64,000 nucleotides of DNA from Streptomyces sp. NBC_01241 (GTDB lineage: Bacteria; Actinomycetota; Actinomycetes; Streptomycetales; Streptomycetaceae): positions 5,986,501 to 6,050,500 of the forward strand of contig NZ_CP108494.1 of NCBI RefSeq assembly GCF_041435435.1, written 5' to 3'. Below the pieces are notes generated by a model that was not told where the DNA came from, did not search any database, and worked only from the letters and a program-made list of their open reading frames with translations. Of the stretch, positions 16,988 to 24,789 are shown piece by piece. Positions within the stretch are counted from its first letter, which is position 1. Every line of letters starts with the position of its first letter. Position numbers and translations under genes: made by a program.

Positions 16988-17039
16988 CGACGAAAGCCCG
17001 CCACACTTCTGAATCGGGAGCGTGGCGGGGCTTTCGTCG
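16988..17039. terminator. Hairpin terminator after the XRE-DUF397 operon
   Basis: Arms CGACGAAAGCCCGCCAC (16988-17004) and GTGGCGGGGCTTTCGTCG (17022-17039) pair with a single bulged G around a 17-nt loop. It separates this operon from the convergent ABC exporter genes and could serve both. Confidence 0.8.
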
Positions 17040-17079
17040 GTGGTTGCAGGCGGCTGCCGGTCCCACTCGTCGCCCGGTC

Positions 17080-18969
17080 TCACGCCAGGCTCTCCCGCCA
17101 CGCCCGGTGGAGACCGGCGAAGCGGCCGGTGCCGCCGATGAGTTCGGACGGGGCGCCGTCCTCCACGATGCGGCCGTGCTCCATCACCAGGACCCGGTCC
17201 GCGATCTCCACGGTCGACAGGCGGTGGGCGATCACCACCGCGGTGCGGCCGTGGAGCACCGTGTCCATGGCCCGCTGCACCGCCCGTTCGCCCGGGATGT
17301 CCAGGGAGCTCGTCGCCTCGTCGAGGATCAGCACGGACGGGTTCGCGAGCAGGGCCCGGGCGAACGCGACCAACTGGCGCTGACCGGCCGAGATCCTGCC
17401 GCCCCGCTTGCGTACGTCCGTGTCGTAGCCCTCGGGCAGCCCGGCGATGAAATCGTGTGCGCCGATCGCCTTGGCGGCCTGCTCGATCTCCTCACGGGTC
17501 GCGTCCGGGCTGCCGATCGCGATGTTCTCGGCGACCGTCCCGGAGAACAGGAACGCCTCCTGGGTCACCATCACCACACCCCGCCGCAGCTCGGACACGG
17601 CCAGATCCCGCAGATCGGTCCCGTCGAGCAGCACCCGGCCCTCGGTCGGGTCGTAGAAGCGGGCCAGCAGCTTGGCGAGCGTCGACTTGCCCGCGCCCGT
17701 CGAACCGACCACGGCGACGGTCTGACCGGCCGGGACCGTCAGACCGAAGCGGGGCAGGACCTCGCCCCCCGTACGGTAGGCGAACCGCACCGAGTCGAAG
17801 ACGACCTCGCGGCCCGGGTGCTCACCCGTGAGCGCGGGCAGGCCGACCGGATTCGCCGTCTCGGGGACGGACGGGGTCTGGGCCAGCAGACCCGCGATCT
17901 TCTCCAGCGAAGCGGCGGCCGACTGGTAGGAGTTGAGGAACATGCCCAACCGGTCGATCGGGTCGTACAGCCGGCGCAGATAGAGCACGGCCGCGGCCAG
18001 CACACCGAGCGCCAGCGTGCCCGACGCCACCCGGTACGCACCCCACAGCACGATCCCCGCGACCGCCGTGTTGGCGACCAGCCGGGAGCCGACGACATAG
18101 CGCGCCATCTCCAGCAACGCGCCGCCGTTCGCCTGCCGGTGCGCGGAGTTGAGGCCCTCGAAGTGCGCGTCGTTGCGGCGCTCGCGGCGGAACGCCTGGA
18201 CGGGGCGGATGCCGTTCATCGACTCGGCGAACTTCACGATGACCGCGGCGATCGCCGACGACCGCGCCGCGTAGAGCACGCCCGCCCGCCGTTGGTAGCG
18301 CCGCACCAGCAGATACAGCGGGGCGAAGGAGAGCACGGCCACCGCGCCGAGACCGAAGTCCAGCCAGAGAAGCACCAGGGAGATGGAGACGAAGGACAGG
18401 ACGATGCCGATCAGCTCCTGCAGCCCCTCGCTGAGCAGTTCCCGCAGCGATTCCACATCCGTGGTCGAACGGGAGATCAGCCGCCCCGAGGTGTAGCGCT
18501 CATGGAAGTCCACACTCAGCGCCTGCGCGTGACGGAAGATCCGGCCGCGCAGATCGAGCAGGACGTCCTGGCTGATCCGGGCGGAGACCATGATGAACGT
18601 GTACTGCATGAGCCCCGCGACCGCCGAACACAGCGTGTACCCCACGGCCACCGCGATCAACGGCCCGTAGTCCGCGTCCCGGAACGCGGGCACACCGCTG
18701 TCGATGGCGTACGCGACGAGCAACGGGCCCGCCTGTACCGCCGCCTGCTGGATCAGCAGCAACAGCGCCGACACCAGCACCCGGCCCCGGTGCGGCCGGA
18801 GTAGCGACATCAGCAGCGAGCGGGTCGCACCGCGGGGCGTGGGCAGATCGTCCCGGTCGAACCGGTCCCCGGCACCGTCGGAGAGGGACGGGCCCGCAGG
18901 CTCCTTCCGCGCGTCCGGCCGCCGGTCGGCGGGCCCGGTCGTCGTCGTACCGGTCGTCGTGCTGGTCAT
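17080..18969 (-). CDS. ABC exporter half-transporter (catalytic-Glu subunit of a heterodimer)
   Basis: 629 aa. Six-helix type-I exporter membrane domain at about residues 50-340, then an ATPase with Walker A GSTGAGKST, signature ISAGQRQ, Walker B/catalytic Glu LILDEATSSLD and H-loop VIAHRLSTVE. The signature deviates from LSGGQ while the catalytic Glu is kept. Its partner shows the opposite pattern, the arrangement of heterodimeric exporters with one consensus and one degenerate ATP site. It overlaps the upstream subunit by 4 nt (ATGA). Substrate unknown; drug, lipid or peptide export are usual for the family. Confidence 0.93.
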   Translation of the reverse strand: MTSTTTGTTTTGPADRRPDARKEPAGPSLSDGAGDRFDRDDLPTPRGATRSLLMSLLRPHRGRVLVSALLLLIQQAAVQAGPLLVAYAIDSGVPAFRDADYGPLIAVAVGYTLCSAVAGLMQYTFIMVSARISQDVLLDLRGRIFRHAQALSVDFHERYTSGRLISRSTTDVESLRELLSEGLQELIGIVLSFVSISLVLLWLDFGLGAVAVLSFAPLYLLVRRYQRRAGVLYAARSSAIAAVIVKFAESMNGIRPVQAFRRERRNDAHFEGLNSAHRQANGGALLEMARYVVGSRLVANTAVAGIVLWGAYRVASGTLALGVLAAAVLYLRRLYDPIDRLGMFLNSYQSAAASLEKIAGLLAQTPSVPETANPVGLPALTGEHPGREVVFDSVRFAYRTGGEVLPRFGLTVPAGQTVAVVGSTGAGKSTLAKLLARFYDPTEGRVLLDGTDLRDLAVSELRRGVVMVTQEAFLFSGTVAENIAIGSPDATREEIEQAAKAIGAHDFIAGLPEGYDTDVRKRGGRISAGQRQLVAFARALLANPSVLILDEATSSLDIPGERAVQRAMDTVLHGRTAVVIAHRLSTVEIADRVLVMEHGRIVEDGAPSELIGGTGRFAGLHRAWRESLA

Positions 18970-20840
18970 CGGGTACGGCCCTTCTCAGCGGGGACGTCCG
19001 GTACGAGACGGCCCTCGCCGGACAGGTCGGGGACGGTGTCCACGGCGGGGGCACCCTCCTGCGCGTCGGTGGCCCCCGACATCAGCCACGCGTACTCCGC
19101 GTTGCCGCGCAGCAGTTCCTGATGGGTGCCGACGGCGGTGATCCGGCCCTCGGAGAGCAGTGCCACCCGGTCCGCGAGCATCACGGTGGACGGCCGGTGC
19201 GCGACCACGATCGCCGTCGTCTCCTCCAGCACCTGCCGCAGCGCGGCCTCCACCAGCGTCTCCGTGTGCACGTCCAGGGCGGAGAGCGGATCGTCGAGCA
19301 CCAGGAAGCGCGGCCGGCCGACCACGGCGCGGGCCAGTGCGAGCCGCTGCCGCTGCCCGCCGGAGAGGCTGAGCCCCTGCTCGCCGACCTGGGTGCCGAC
19401 GCCGTCGGGCAGGTCGTACACGAAGTCGGCCTGCGCGACGGCGAGCGCCCGCCGCAACTCGTCCTCCCCGGCGCCCTCGGCGCCCATCAGCACGTTCTCC
19501 CCGACGGTCGCCGAGAAGAGCGTCGGCTCCTCGAAGGCCACGGACACCAGCTTGCGCAGCTCCTGGCGGGGCATGGCGGTGATGTCCCTGCCGTCCAGCG
19601 TGATCCGCCCGCCGGTGGCCTCGTGCAGCCGCGGTACGAGCGCGGTGAGCGTCGTCTTCCCGGAACCGGTGGTCCCGACCAGGGCCATCGTCTCGCCGGG
19701 GCGGATGCGCAGATCGATCCGGGACAGTACGGGTACGGAACCCGGCTCCGCGTCGGGATAGCGGAACTCCACGCCCTCGAAGACCATTTCGCCCCGACCG
19801 TCGTCCGTGCCCTGAGGCGCGGGGCCGTCGGCGGCGGCCGCGTCCTCCTCCTCGGCCACGTCCATCACCTCGAAGAACCGGTCGGTCGCCGTCGCCGACT
19901 CCTGACTCATCGCGAGCAGGAAGCCGATCGACTCGATCGGCCACCGCAGCGCGAGCGCCGTCGACAGGAAGGCCACCAGCGTGCCCGCCGACAGCCCGCC
20001 GTCGGCGACCTGGACCGTGCCGAGGACCAGCGCCGCCCCGATGGCCAGCTCGGGGATCGTGGTGATGACGGCCCAGATGCCCGCGAGGAGACGCGCCTTG
20101 CCCAACTCCGTACCGCGCAGCTGCTGCGAGAGGGCACGGAACGCGAGGGCCTGGCTGCGGTGCCGGCCGAAGCCCTTGATGATGCGGATGCCGAGCACGC
20201 TCTCCTCGACGACCGTCGTCAGATCACCGACCTGGTCCTGCGCCTGGCGCGCCACGACCGAGTACTTCGTCTCGAAGACCGAGCAGAGGATCACCAACGG
20301 CACCACCGGAGCGAGCAGCACCAGCCCCAGCGTCCATTCCTGCATCAGCAAAATGATGAAACCGACCAGGACCGTCGTGCCGTTGACCAGCAGGAATGTC
20401 AGCGGAAAGGCCAGGAACATGCGGAGCAGCATCAGGTCCGTGGTCCCGCGCGACAGCAACTGCCCCGACGGCCAGCGGTCGTGGAACGCCACCGGCAGCC
20501 GCTGCAGATGCCGGTACAGGTCGGCCCGCATCGCCGCTTCGACCCCCGCCAGCGGCCGGGCCACCAGCCACCGCCGTATCCCGAAGAGCACGGCCTCGGC
20601 GATGCCCAGCAGGAGCAGGTACAGCGCGCCCAGCCAGACACCTCCCGGATCGCGGTCCGCCACCGGGCCGTCGACGATCCACTTCAGTACGAGAGGGATC
20701 ACCAGACCCAGGCACGAGGCGACTATCGCGACCAGCGCGGCGGCGGACAGGCGGGTGCGTACCGGCTTCACATAGGGCCACAACCTCAGCAGGGAGCGTG
20801 CGGCTGACCGTTCCTTGGGATCTACATGTTCTTCGGGCAT
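18966..20840 (-). CDS. ABC exporter half-transporter (degenerate Walker B subunit)
   Basis: 624 aa from ATG 20840 (GTG 20843 just before). Six membrane helices within about residues 20-330, then an ATPase: Walker A GTTGSGKTT, signature LSGGQRQ (canonical), Walker B VLDDPLSALD (catalytic Glu replaced by Asp), H-loop VVAHRPSTVM. The canonical signature pairs with the good Walker B of the downstream subunit to form the one active ATP site. First gene of a two-gene operon; divergent from the DrrA-like gene. Confidence 0.93.
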   Translation of the reverse strand: MPEEHVDPKERSAARSLLRLWPYVKPVRTRLSAAALVAIVASCLGLVIPLVLKWIVDGPVADRDPGGVWLGALYLLLLGIAEAVLFGIRRWLVARPLAGVEAAMRADLYRHLQRLPVAFHDRWPSGQLLSRGTTDLMLLRMFLAFPLTFLLVNGTTVLVGFIILLMQEWTLGLVLLAPVVPLVILCSVFETKYSVVARQAQDQVGDLTTVVEESVLGIRIIKGFGRHRSQALAFRALSQQLRGTELGKARLLAGIWAVITTIPELAIGAALVLGTVQVADGGLSAGTLVAFLSTALALRWPIESIGFLLAMSQESATATDRFFEVMDVAEEEDAAAADGPAPQGTDDGRGEMVFEGVEFRYPDAEPGSVPVLSRIDLRIRPGETMALVGTTGSGKTTLTALVPRLHEATGGRITLDGRDITAMPRQELRKLVSVAFEEPTLFSATVGENVLMGAEGAGEDELRRALAVAQADFVYDLPDGVGTQVGEQGLSLSGGQRQRLALARAVVGRPRFLVLDDPLSALDVHTETLVEAALRQVLEETTAIVVAHRPSTVMLADRVALLSEGRITAVGTHQELLRGNAEYAWLMSGATDAQEGAPAVDTVPDLSGEGRLVPDVPAEKGRTR

Positions 20841-20892
20841 CACAGTCGAGCCTACGGTTCACCGCTGACATCGCTCATGTGGTTTTTCGGCC

Positions 20893-20976
20893 GTCCGGCG
20901 GTCCCGGAGCGGACGTCCGGCGGTCCCGGAGCCGCCGTTCGACCGTGCCGGAGCCGTCGTCCGGTGGTTCCGGAGA
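20893..20976. repeat. Four tandem copies of a 22-bp repeat between divergent ABC transporter operons
   Basis: Copies start at 20893, 20915, 20937 and 20959. The first two share 18 identical bases, GTCCGGCGGTCCCGGAGC; the third and fourth are degenerate. The block lies between the exporter start (20840) and the next ABC ATPase start (21072). Could be a minisatellite or an array of regulator sites on one face of the helix (22 bp is two turns). Confidence 0.75.
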
Positions 20977-21071
20977 CCGCTGGTCGTACTCCGTATCAAC
21001 CGATCGGCCGATGCCGCTTCGAGCGCGATGGACGATGGCGCGCCGGTTCCCCGGACACGATGCTCGTAGGC

Positions 21072-21980
21072 ATGGCAATCATCGAAGTGAACGCGGTGCA
21101 CAAGGCCTACGCCGGGCGCCCCGCGGTGGACGGAGTGAGCTTCGCCGTCGACGAGGGGGAGATCTTCGGGATCCTCGGCCCCAACGGAGCCGGCAAGACC
21201 ACCACCGTCGAGTGCATCGAGGGGCTCCGGGTCCCCGACGCCGGTACGGTCCGGGTGGCCGGCCTCGACCCCGTCGCCGACCACGACCGGGTGACCGGGC
21301 TGCTCGGCGCACAGCTCCAGGAGAGCGAACTCCAGCCCAAGCTCACCGTGGCCGAGGCGCTGGAGCTGTACAGCGCCTTCTATCCGGCCCCCGCCGACTG
21401 GCGCGCGCTGGCCGAACGGCTCGGTCTGCACACCATGTACGGCACCCGGTTCGCCAAGCTGTCCGGCGGTCAGAAACAACGGCTGTCCATCGCGCTCGCC
21501 CTGATCGGCAACCCGCAGGTCGTGGTCCTCGACGAGCTGACCACCGGTCTGGACCCGCGGGCCCGCCGGGACACCTGGAAGCTGATCGAGGACGTACGCG
21601 ACAGCGGTGTGACGGTGCTTCTGGTCACCCACTTCATGGAGGAGGCCAACCGGCTCTGCGACCGTGTCGCCGTGATCGACAAGGGAAAGGTCGTCGCCCT
21701 CGACACCCCGTCCGGCCTGGTCAGCCGGGCCGGCAGCGCCACAGTCATCTCCTTCACCCCCGCACAGCCGCTCGACCCGACCGAACTGGATTCGCTGCCC
21801 GGTGCGGTCTCCGTCGAACAGAAGAACGGCCGGATCGTCATCCACGGCAGCGACGAGACGGTCAACGCGGTGATCTCACTGCTGGCCCGCCACCGCATCA
21901 CGGCACACCAACTCCGCGTCTCCGAAGCAACGCTGGACGACGCCTTCCTCGACCTCACAGAAGCAGAACAGGCGGCCTGA
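21072..21980 (+). CDS. ABC transporter ATPase (DrrA-like)
   Basis: 302 aa from ATG 21072, which gives the family start MAIIEVNAVHKAYAG; ATG 21060 is possible. Walker A GPNGAGKTT, Q-loop LGAQLQESELQPKLT, signature LSGGQKQR, Walker B VVLDELTTGLD, H-loop LVTHFMEEA, and the DrrA-type C-terminal extension to 302. It powers the ABC-2 permease that follows after 1 nt. The adjoining two-component system suggests inducible drug or peptide resistance/efflux. Confidence 0.92.
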   Translation: MAIIEVNAVHKAYAGRPAVDGVSFAVDEGEIFGILGPNGAGKTTTVECIEGLRVPDAGTVRVAGLDPVADHDRVTGLLGAQLQESELQPKLTVAEALELYSAFYPAPADWRALAERLGLHTMYGTRFAKLSGGQKQRLSIALALIGNPQVVVLDELTTGLDPRARRDTWKLIEDVRDSGVTVLLVTHFMEEANRLCDRVAVIDKGKVVALDTPSGLVSRAGSATVISFTPAQPLDPTELDSLPGAVSVEQKNGRIVIHGSDETVNAVISLLARHRITAHQLRVSEATLDDAFLDLTEAEQAA

Positions 21981-21981
21981 G

Positions 21982-22758
21982 ATGACCACAGCGACCCCGG
22001 CCAGGACGACGGCCACCCCCACCCCATGGGCAGCGGTGCTCAGGACCGAGACGCGGCTCTTCCTCCGCGAACCCGGCGGCCTGTTCTGGGTCCTCGTCTT
22101 CCCGACCGCGCTGCTGACGATCCTCGGCCTGATCCCGTCCTTCAGGGACCCCGATGACGCGCTCGGTGGACGCCGCGTCGTCGATCTGTACGTACCGGTG
22201 TCGGTGCTGCTCGCCATGATCATGGCCGGGATCGGGGCCATGCCGCCCATCCTCACCGGCTACCGCGAGCGCGGGATCCTGCGCCGGATGTCGACCACTC
22301 CGGTGCCGCCGTCCGCCCTGCTCACCGCGCAGATCGCCCTGCACGGCGCCGCGGCCCTCGGCTCCGCCGCGCTGGTGATGACCGTCGGCCGCACCGCCTT
22401 CGGCGTGAGGCTGCCCGGACAGCCCTTCGGCTACGTCCTGGCGCTGCTCCTGGCGACCGCGAGCGTCCTCAGCCTCGGCGCGCTGCTGTGTGCGCTCTCC
22501 CGCACCACCAAGGCATCCTCCGCCATCGGCACGGTCGCCAACCTCGTGATGATGTTCACGGCCGGGGTCTGGATCCCGGTGCAGACCATGCCCGACACCC
22601 TCCGGCGCATCGTCGAGGTCACCCCGTTCGGCGCGGCCTCCCAAGCACTGGACCGGGCGGCGTCCGGCGGCTGGCCCGGCTGGGTACAGCTGGGCGTCAT
22701 GGCGTTGTGGGCGGCCGTGGTGACCGGGCTGGCTACCCGGCTGTTCCGTTGGGAGTGA
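21982..22758 (+). CDS. ABC-2 type permease (DrrB-like)
   Basis: 258 aa; ATG one base after the ATPase stop. Six hydrophobic helices, with the ABC-2 pattern RTETRLFLREPGGLFWVLVFP near the N-terminus and MFTAGVWIPVQTMPDTLRRIVEVTPF before the last helix. Forms the membrane channel for the adjacent ATPase. Confidence 0.92.
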   Translation: MTTATPARTTATPTPWAAVLRTETRLFLREPGGLFWVLVFPTALLTILGLIPSFRDPDDALGGRRVVDLYVPVSVLLAMIMAGIGAMPPILTGYRERGILRRMSTTPVPPSALLTAQIALHGAAALGSAALVMTVGRTAFGVRLPGQPFGYVLALLLATASVLSLGALLCALSRTTKASSAIGTVANLVMMFTAGVWIPVQTMPDTLRRIVEVTPFGAASQALDRAASGGWPGWVQLGVMALWAAVVTGLATRLFRWE

Positions 22759-22781
22759 CGGTTCCGGGGGAGAATCCCCTC

Positions 22782-24071
22782 ATGAACGCGGGGGGCACGG
22801 CAGAGGTGGGCACAGCCGGAGCGACGACGGCCGCGCAGTGGTGGGAACGGTTCTTCCGGTACGGGCCGTACGGTCTGCTCGGCCTGGCCACCGCGGCCTC
22901 TGCCGTGTCCGTCGAGCTCATCATGGACCGCTCGGACGTGTACGCCGCCGCGGCGCTGGTCCCGGTGGTGCTCGTCCTCCAGCTCTGGTGGGGACGGTAC
23001 GGGCCGGCGCTTCCCCCGCGTTCGCGGGTGGCACAGTTCTACTACGTCGCCCGCACGTCACTCGCCTTCGGACTGACCTGGTGCAGCCCGTTCTTCTCCA
23101 TCTTCGCGGTTCTCGGCTACTTCGACGCCGGCCGGCTGCTCCCGCAACGGGCCGTGCGCGCCGGGCTGCTGGCCACCGCCGTCATCATGGCGGGATCACA
23201 GTCCGGCAGCGGCCTCCCGCCGACCGGCCTCATGAACTGGATCGCCTTCGGCATCGTCTTCGCCCTCCACGCAACCATCACCCTGGTCTTCGCCCAGATC
23301 GGCGACCGGGAGGCCGAGCAGACCCGCGCCCAGGTCAACACCATCACTGAACTGGAGTCCGCCAACGCCCGCCTCGAACAGGCCCTCGCCGAGAACGCCG
23401 GACTCCATGCCCAACTCCTGCTCCAGGCCCGCGAGGCGGGGGTCGCCGACGAGCGGCGCCGGCTCGCCGCCGAGATCCACGACACGCTCGCGCAGGGCCT
23501 GACCGGCATCATCGCCCAGCTTCAGGTGGTCACCTCGATCGCCGACACCGATCCGGCCCTGGCCCGGCAGCACCTCGACCGCGCCGTCGCCCTCGCCCGG
23601 CACAGCCTGAACGAGGCGCGCCGCTCGGTCCACGATCTGGTCCCCGTCGCACTGGAGCACGACGACCTCGTGGGCGCGCTGAAGAAGACCGTCACCGGCT
23701 GGGGCGAACGCCACGGAGTGCGGGCCGAGTTCACCGTCACCGGTACCGCCGAGCCGGTCCACGACGAGATAGCCGCCACCCTGCTCCGCATCGCCGAAGA
23801 GGCCCTTGCCAACGCCGGCCGCCACGCCGGGGCCGCACGCGTCGGCATCACCCTGTCCTTCATGGATGACGAACTCGCCCTGGACGTACGGGACGACGGC
23901 CGCGGCTTCGACCCCGCCGCCCTGGGGCCACGCCGACGCGGCGCGGGCGGATTCGGGCTCGGCGGCATGCGGGCCCGCGCCGAACGCATCGCGGGCACCG
24001 TCGAGGTGGAGACGGAACCGGGGCACGGTACGGCGGTCTGCGCCCGGGTGCCCCTGGTCCGGCACGGCTGA
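22782..24071 (+). CDS. Sensor histidine kinase next to the ABC-2 transporter
   Basis: 429 aa from ATG 22782 (GGGGGAGA upstream). About five membrane helices (residues 25-165), a short coiled coil (REAEQTRAQVNTITELESANARL), phospho-acceptor AAEIHDTLAQGLTGIIAQLQ, and ATPase N box RIAEEALANAGRHA with G boxes DDGRGFD and GFGLGGMRARAE. The four genes 21072-24744 read as one operon. The kinase probably senses the transporter substrate or membrane stress. Confidence 0.93.
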   Translation: MNAGGTAEVGTAGATTAAQWWERFFRYGPYGLLGLATAASAVSVELIMDRSDVYAAAALVPVVLVLQLWWGRYGPALPPRSRVAQFYYVARTSLAFGLTWCSPFFSIFAVLGYFDAGRLLPQRAVRAGLLATAVIMAGSQSGSGLPPTGLMNWIAFGIVFALHATITLVFAQIGDREAEQTRAQVNTITELESANARLEQALAENAGLHAQLLLQAREAGVADERRRLAAEIHDTLAQGLTGIIAQLQVVTSIADTDPALARQHLDRAVALARHSLNEARRSVHDLVPVALEHDDLVGALKKTVTGWGERHGVRAEFTVTGTAEPVHDEIAATLLRIAEEALANAGRHAGAARVGITLSFMDDELALDVRDDGRGFDPAALGPRRRGAGGFGLGGMRARAERIAGTVEVETEPGHGTAVCARVPLVRHG

Positions 24072-24093
24072 TGACCAGTACGGTTGCCCTGCC

Positions 24094-24744
24094 ATGGCTG
24101 AGGATTCCGCACGCGTCATCACGCTCGTCGTCGTCGACGACCACCCCGTCGTACGGGACGGTCTGCGCGGCATGTTCGACTCCGACCCGGGGTTCCGGGT
24201 CCTTGGGGAGGCGCCGGACGGGGTGGCGGGCGTCGACCTCGTGGCCCGGCTGGACCCCGACGTCGTCCTGATGGATCTGCGGATGGCGGGCGGCGGCGGA
24301 GTCGCCGCCATCGCCGAACTGACCGGGCGCGGCGCGCGCGCCAAGGTGCTGGTCCTCACCACGTACGACACCGACTCCGACACCCTCCCCGCGATCGAGG
24401 CCGGCGCGACCGGCTATCTCCTCAAGGACGCGCCCCGTGCAGAGCTGTTCACCGCCGTCCGCGCCGCCGCCGACGGCCGCACCGTGCTCTCACCCGCCGT
24501 CGCCTCCCGCCTCGTCTCCCGGGTGCGCACCCCGGTGGCGCCGGGCCACGAGGCACTGTCGGCCCGGGAGCGCGAGGTGCTCGAACTCGTCGCGAAGGGC
24601 ACCTCGAACCGGGAGATAGCCGCCGAACTGTTCATCAGCGAGGCCACCGTGAAGACCCACCTCACCCATGTCTTCGCCAAGCTCGGCGCCAAGGACCGGG
24701 CCGCCGCCGTGGCGATCGGCTACGACCGCGGCATCCTCGGCTGA
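24094..24744 (+). CDS. NarL-type response regulator
   Basis: 216 aa from ATG 24094. Receiver VVVDDHPVVRDGLRG with phospho-Asp in PDVVLMDLRMAG, then the LuxR helix-turn-helix LSAREREVLELVAKGTSNREIAAELF ... VKTHLTHVFAKLGAKDR. Follows the kinase by 22 nt. Likely to control its own ABC operon. Confidence 0.95.
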   Translation: MAEDSARVITLVVVDDHPVVRDGLRGMFDSDPGFRVLGEAPDGVAGVDLVARLDPDVVLMDLRMAGGGGVAAIAELTGRGARAKVLVLTTYDTDSDTLPAIEAGATGYLLKDAPRAELFTAVRAAADGRTVLSPAVASRLVSRVRTPVAPGHEALSAREREVLELVAKGTSNREIAAELFISEATVKTHLTHVFAKLGAKDRAAAVAIGYDRGILG

Positions 24745-24747
24745 CCC

Positions 24748-24789
24748 TTCCCCGGCCCTCGTTCCCCGGCCCTCGTTCCCCGACCGTCA
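24748..24789. repeat. Three tandem copies of a 14-bp repeat between convergent genes
   Basis: TTCCCCGGCCCTCG twice, then a diverged third copy (TTCCCCGACCGTCA) that reaches the glgX stop codon. It lies between the ends of the response-regulator and glgX genes. No hairpin is apparent. Confidence 0.8.

Noticed and set aside
16888..18804. A 638-aa plus-strand ORF opposite the ABC exporter
   Set aside because: Shadow frame; the minus strand carries intact Walker and signature motifs.
20893..20976. CRISPR array
   Set aside because: 22-bp units with no distinct spacers and rapid degeneration; no cas genes nearby.
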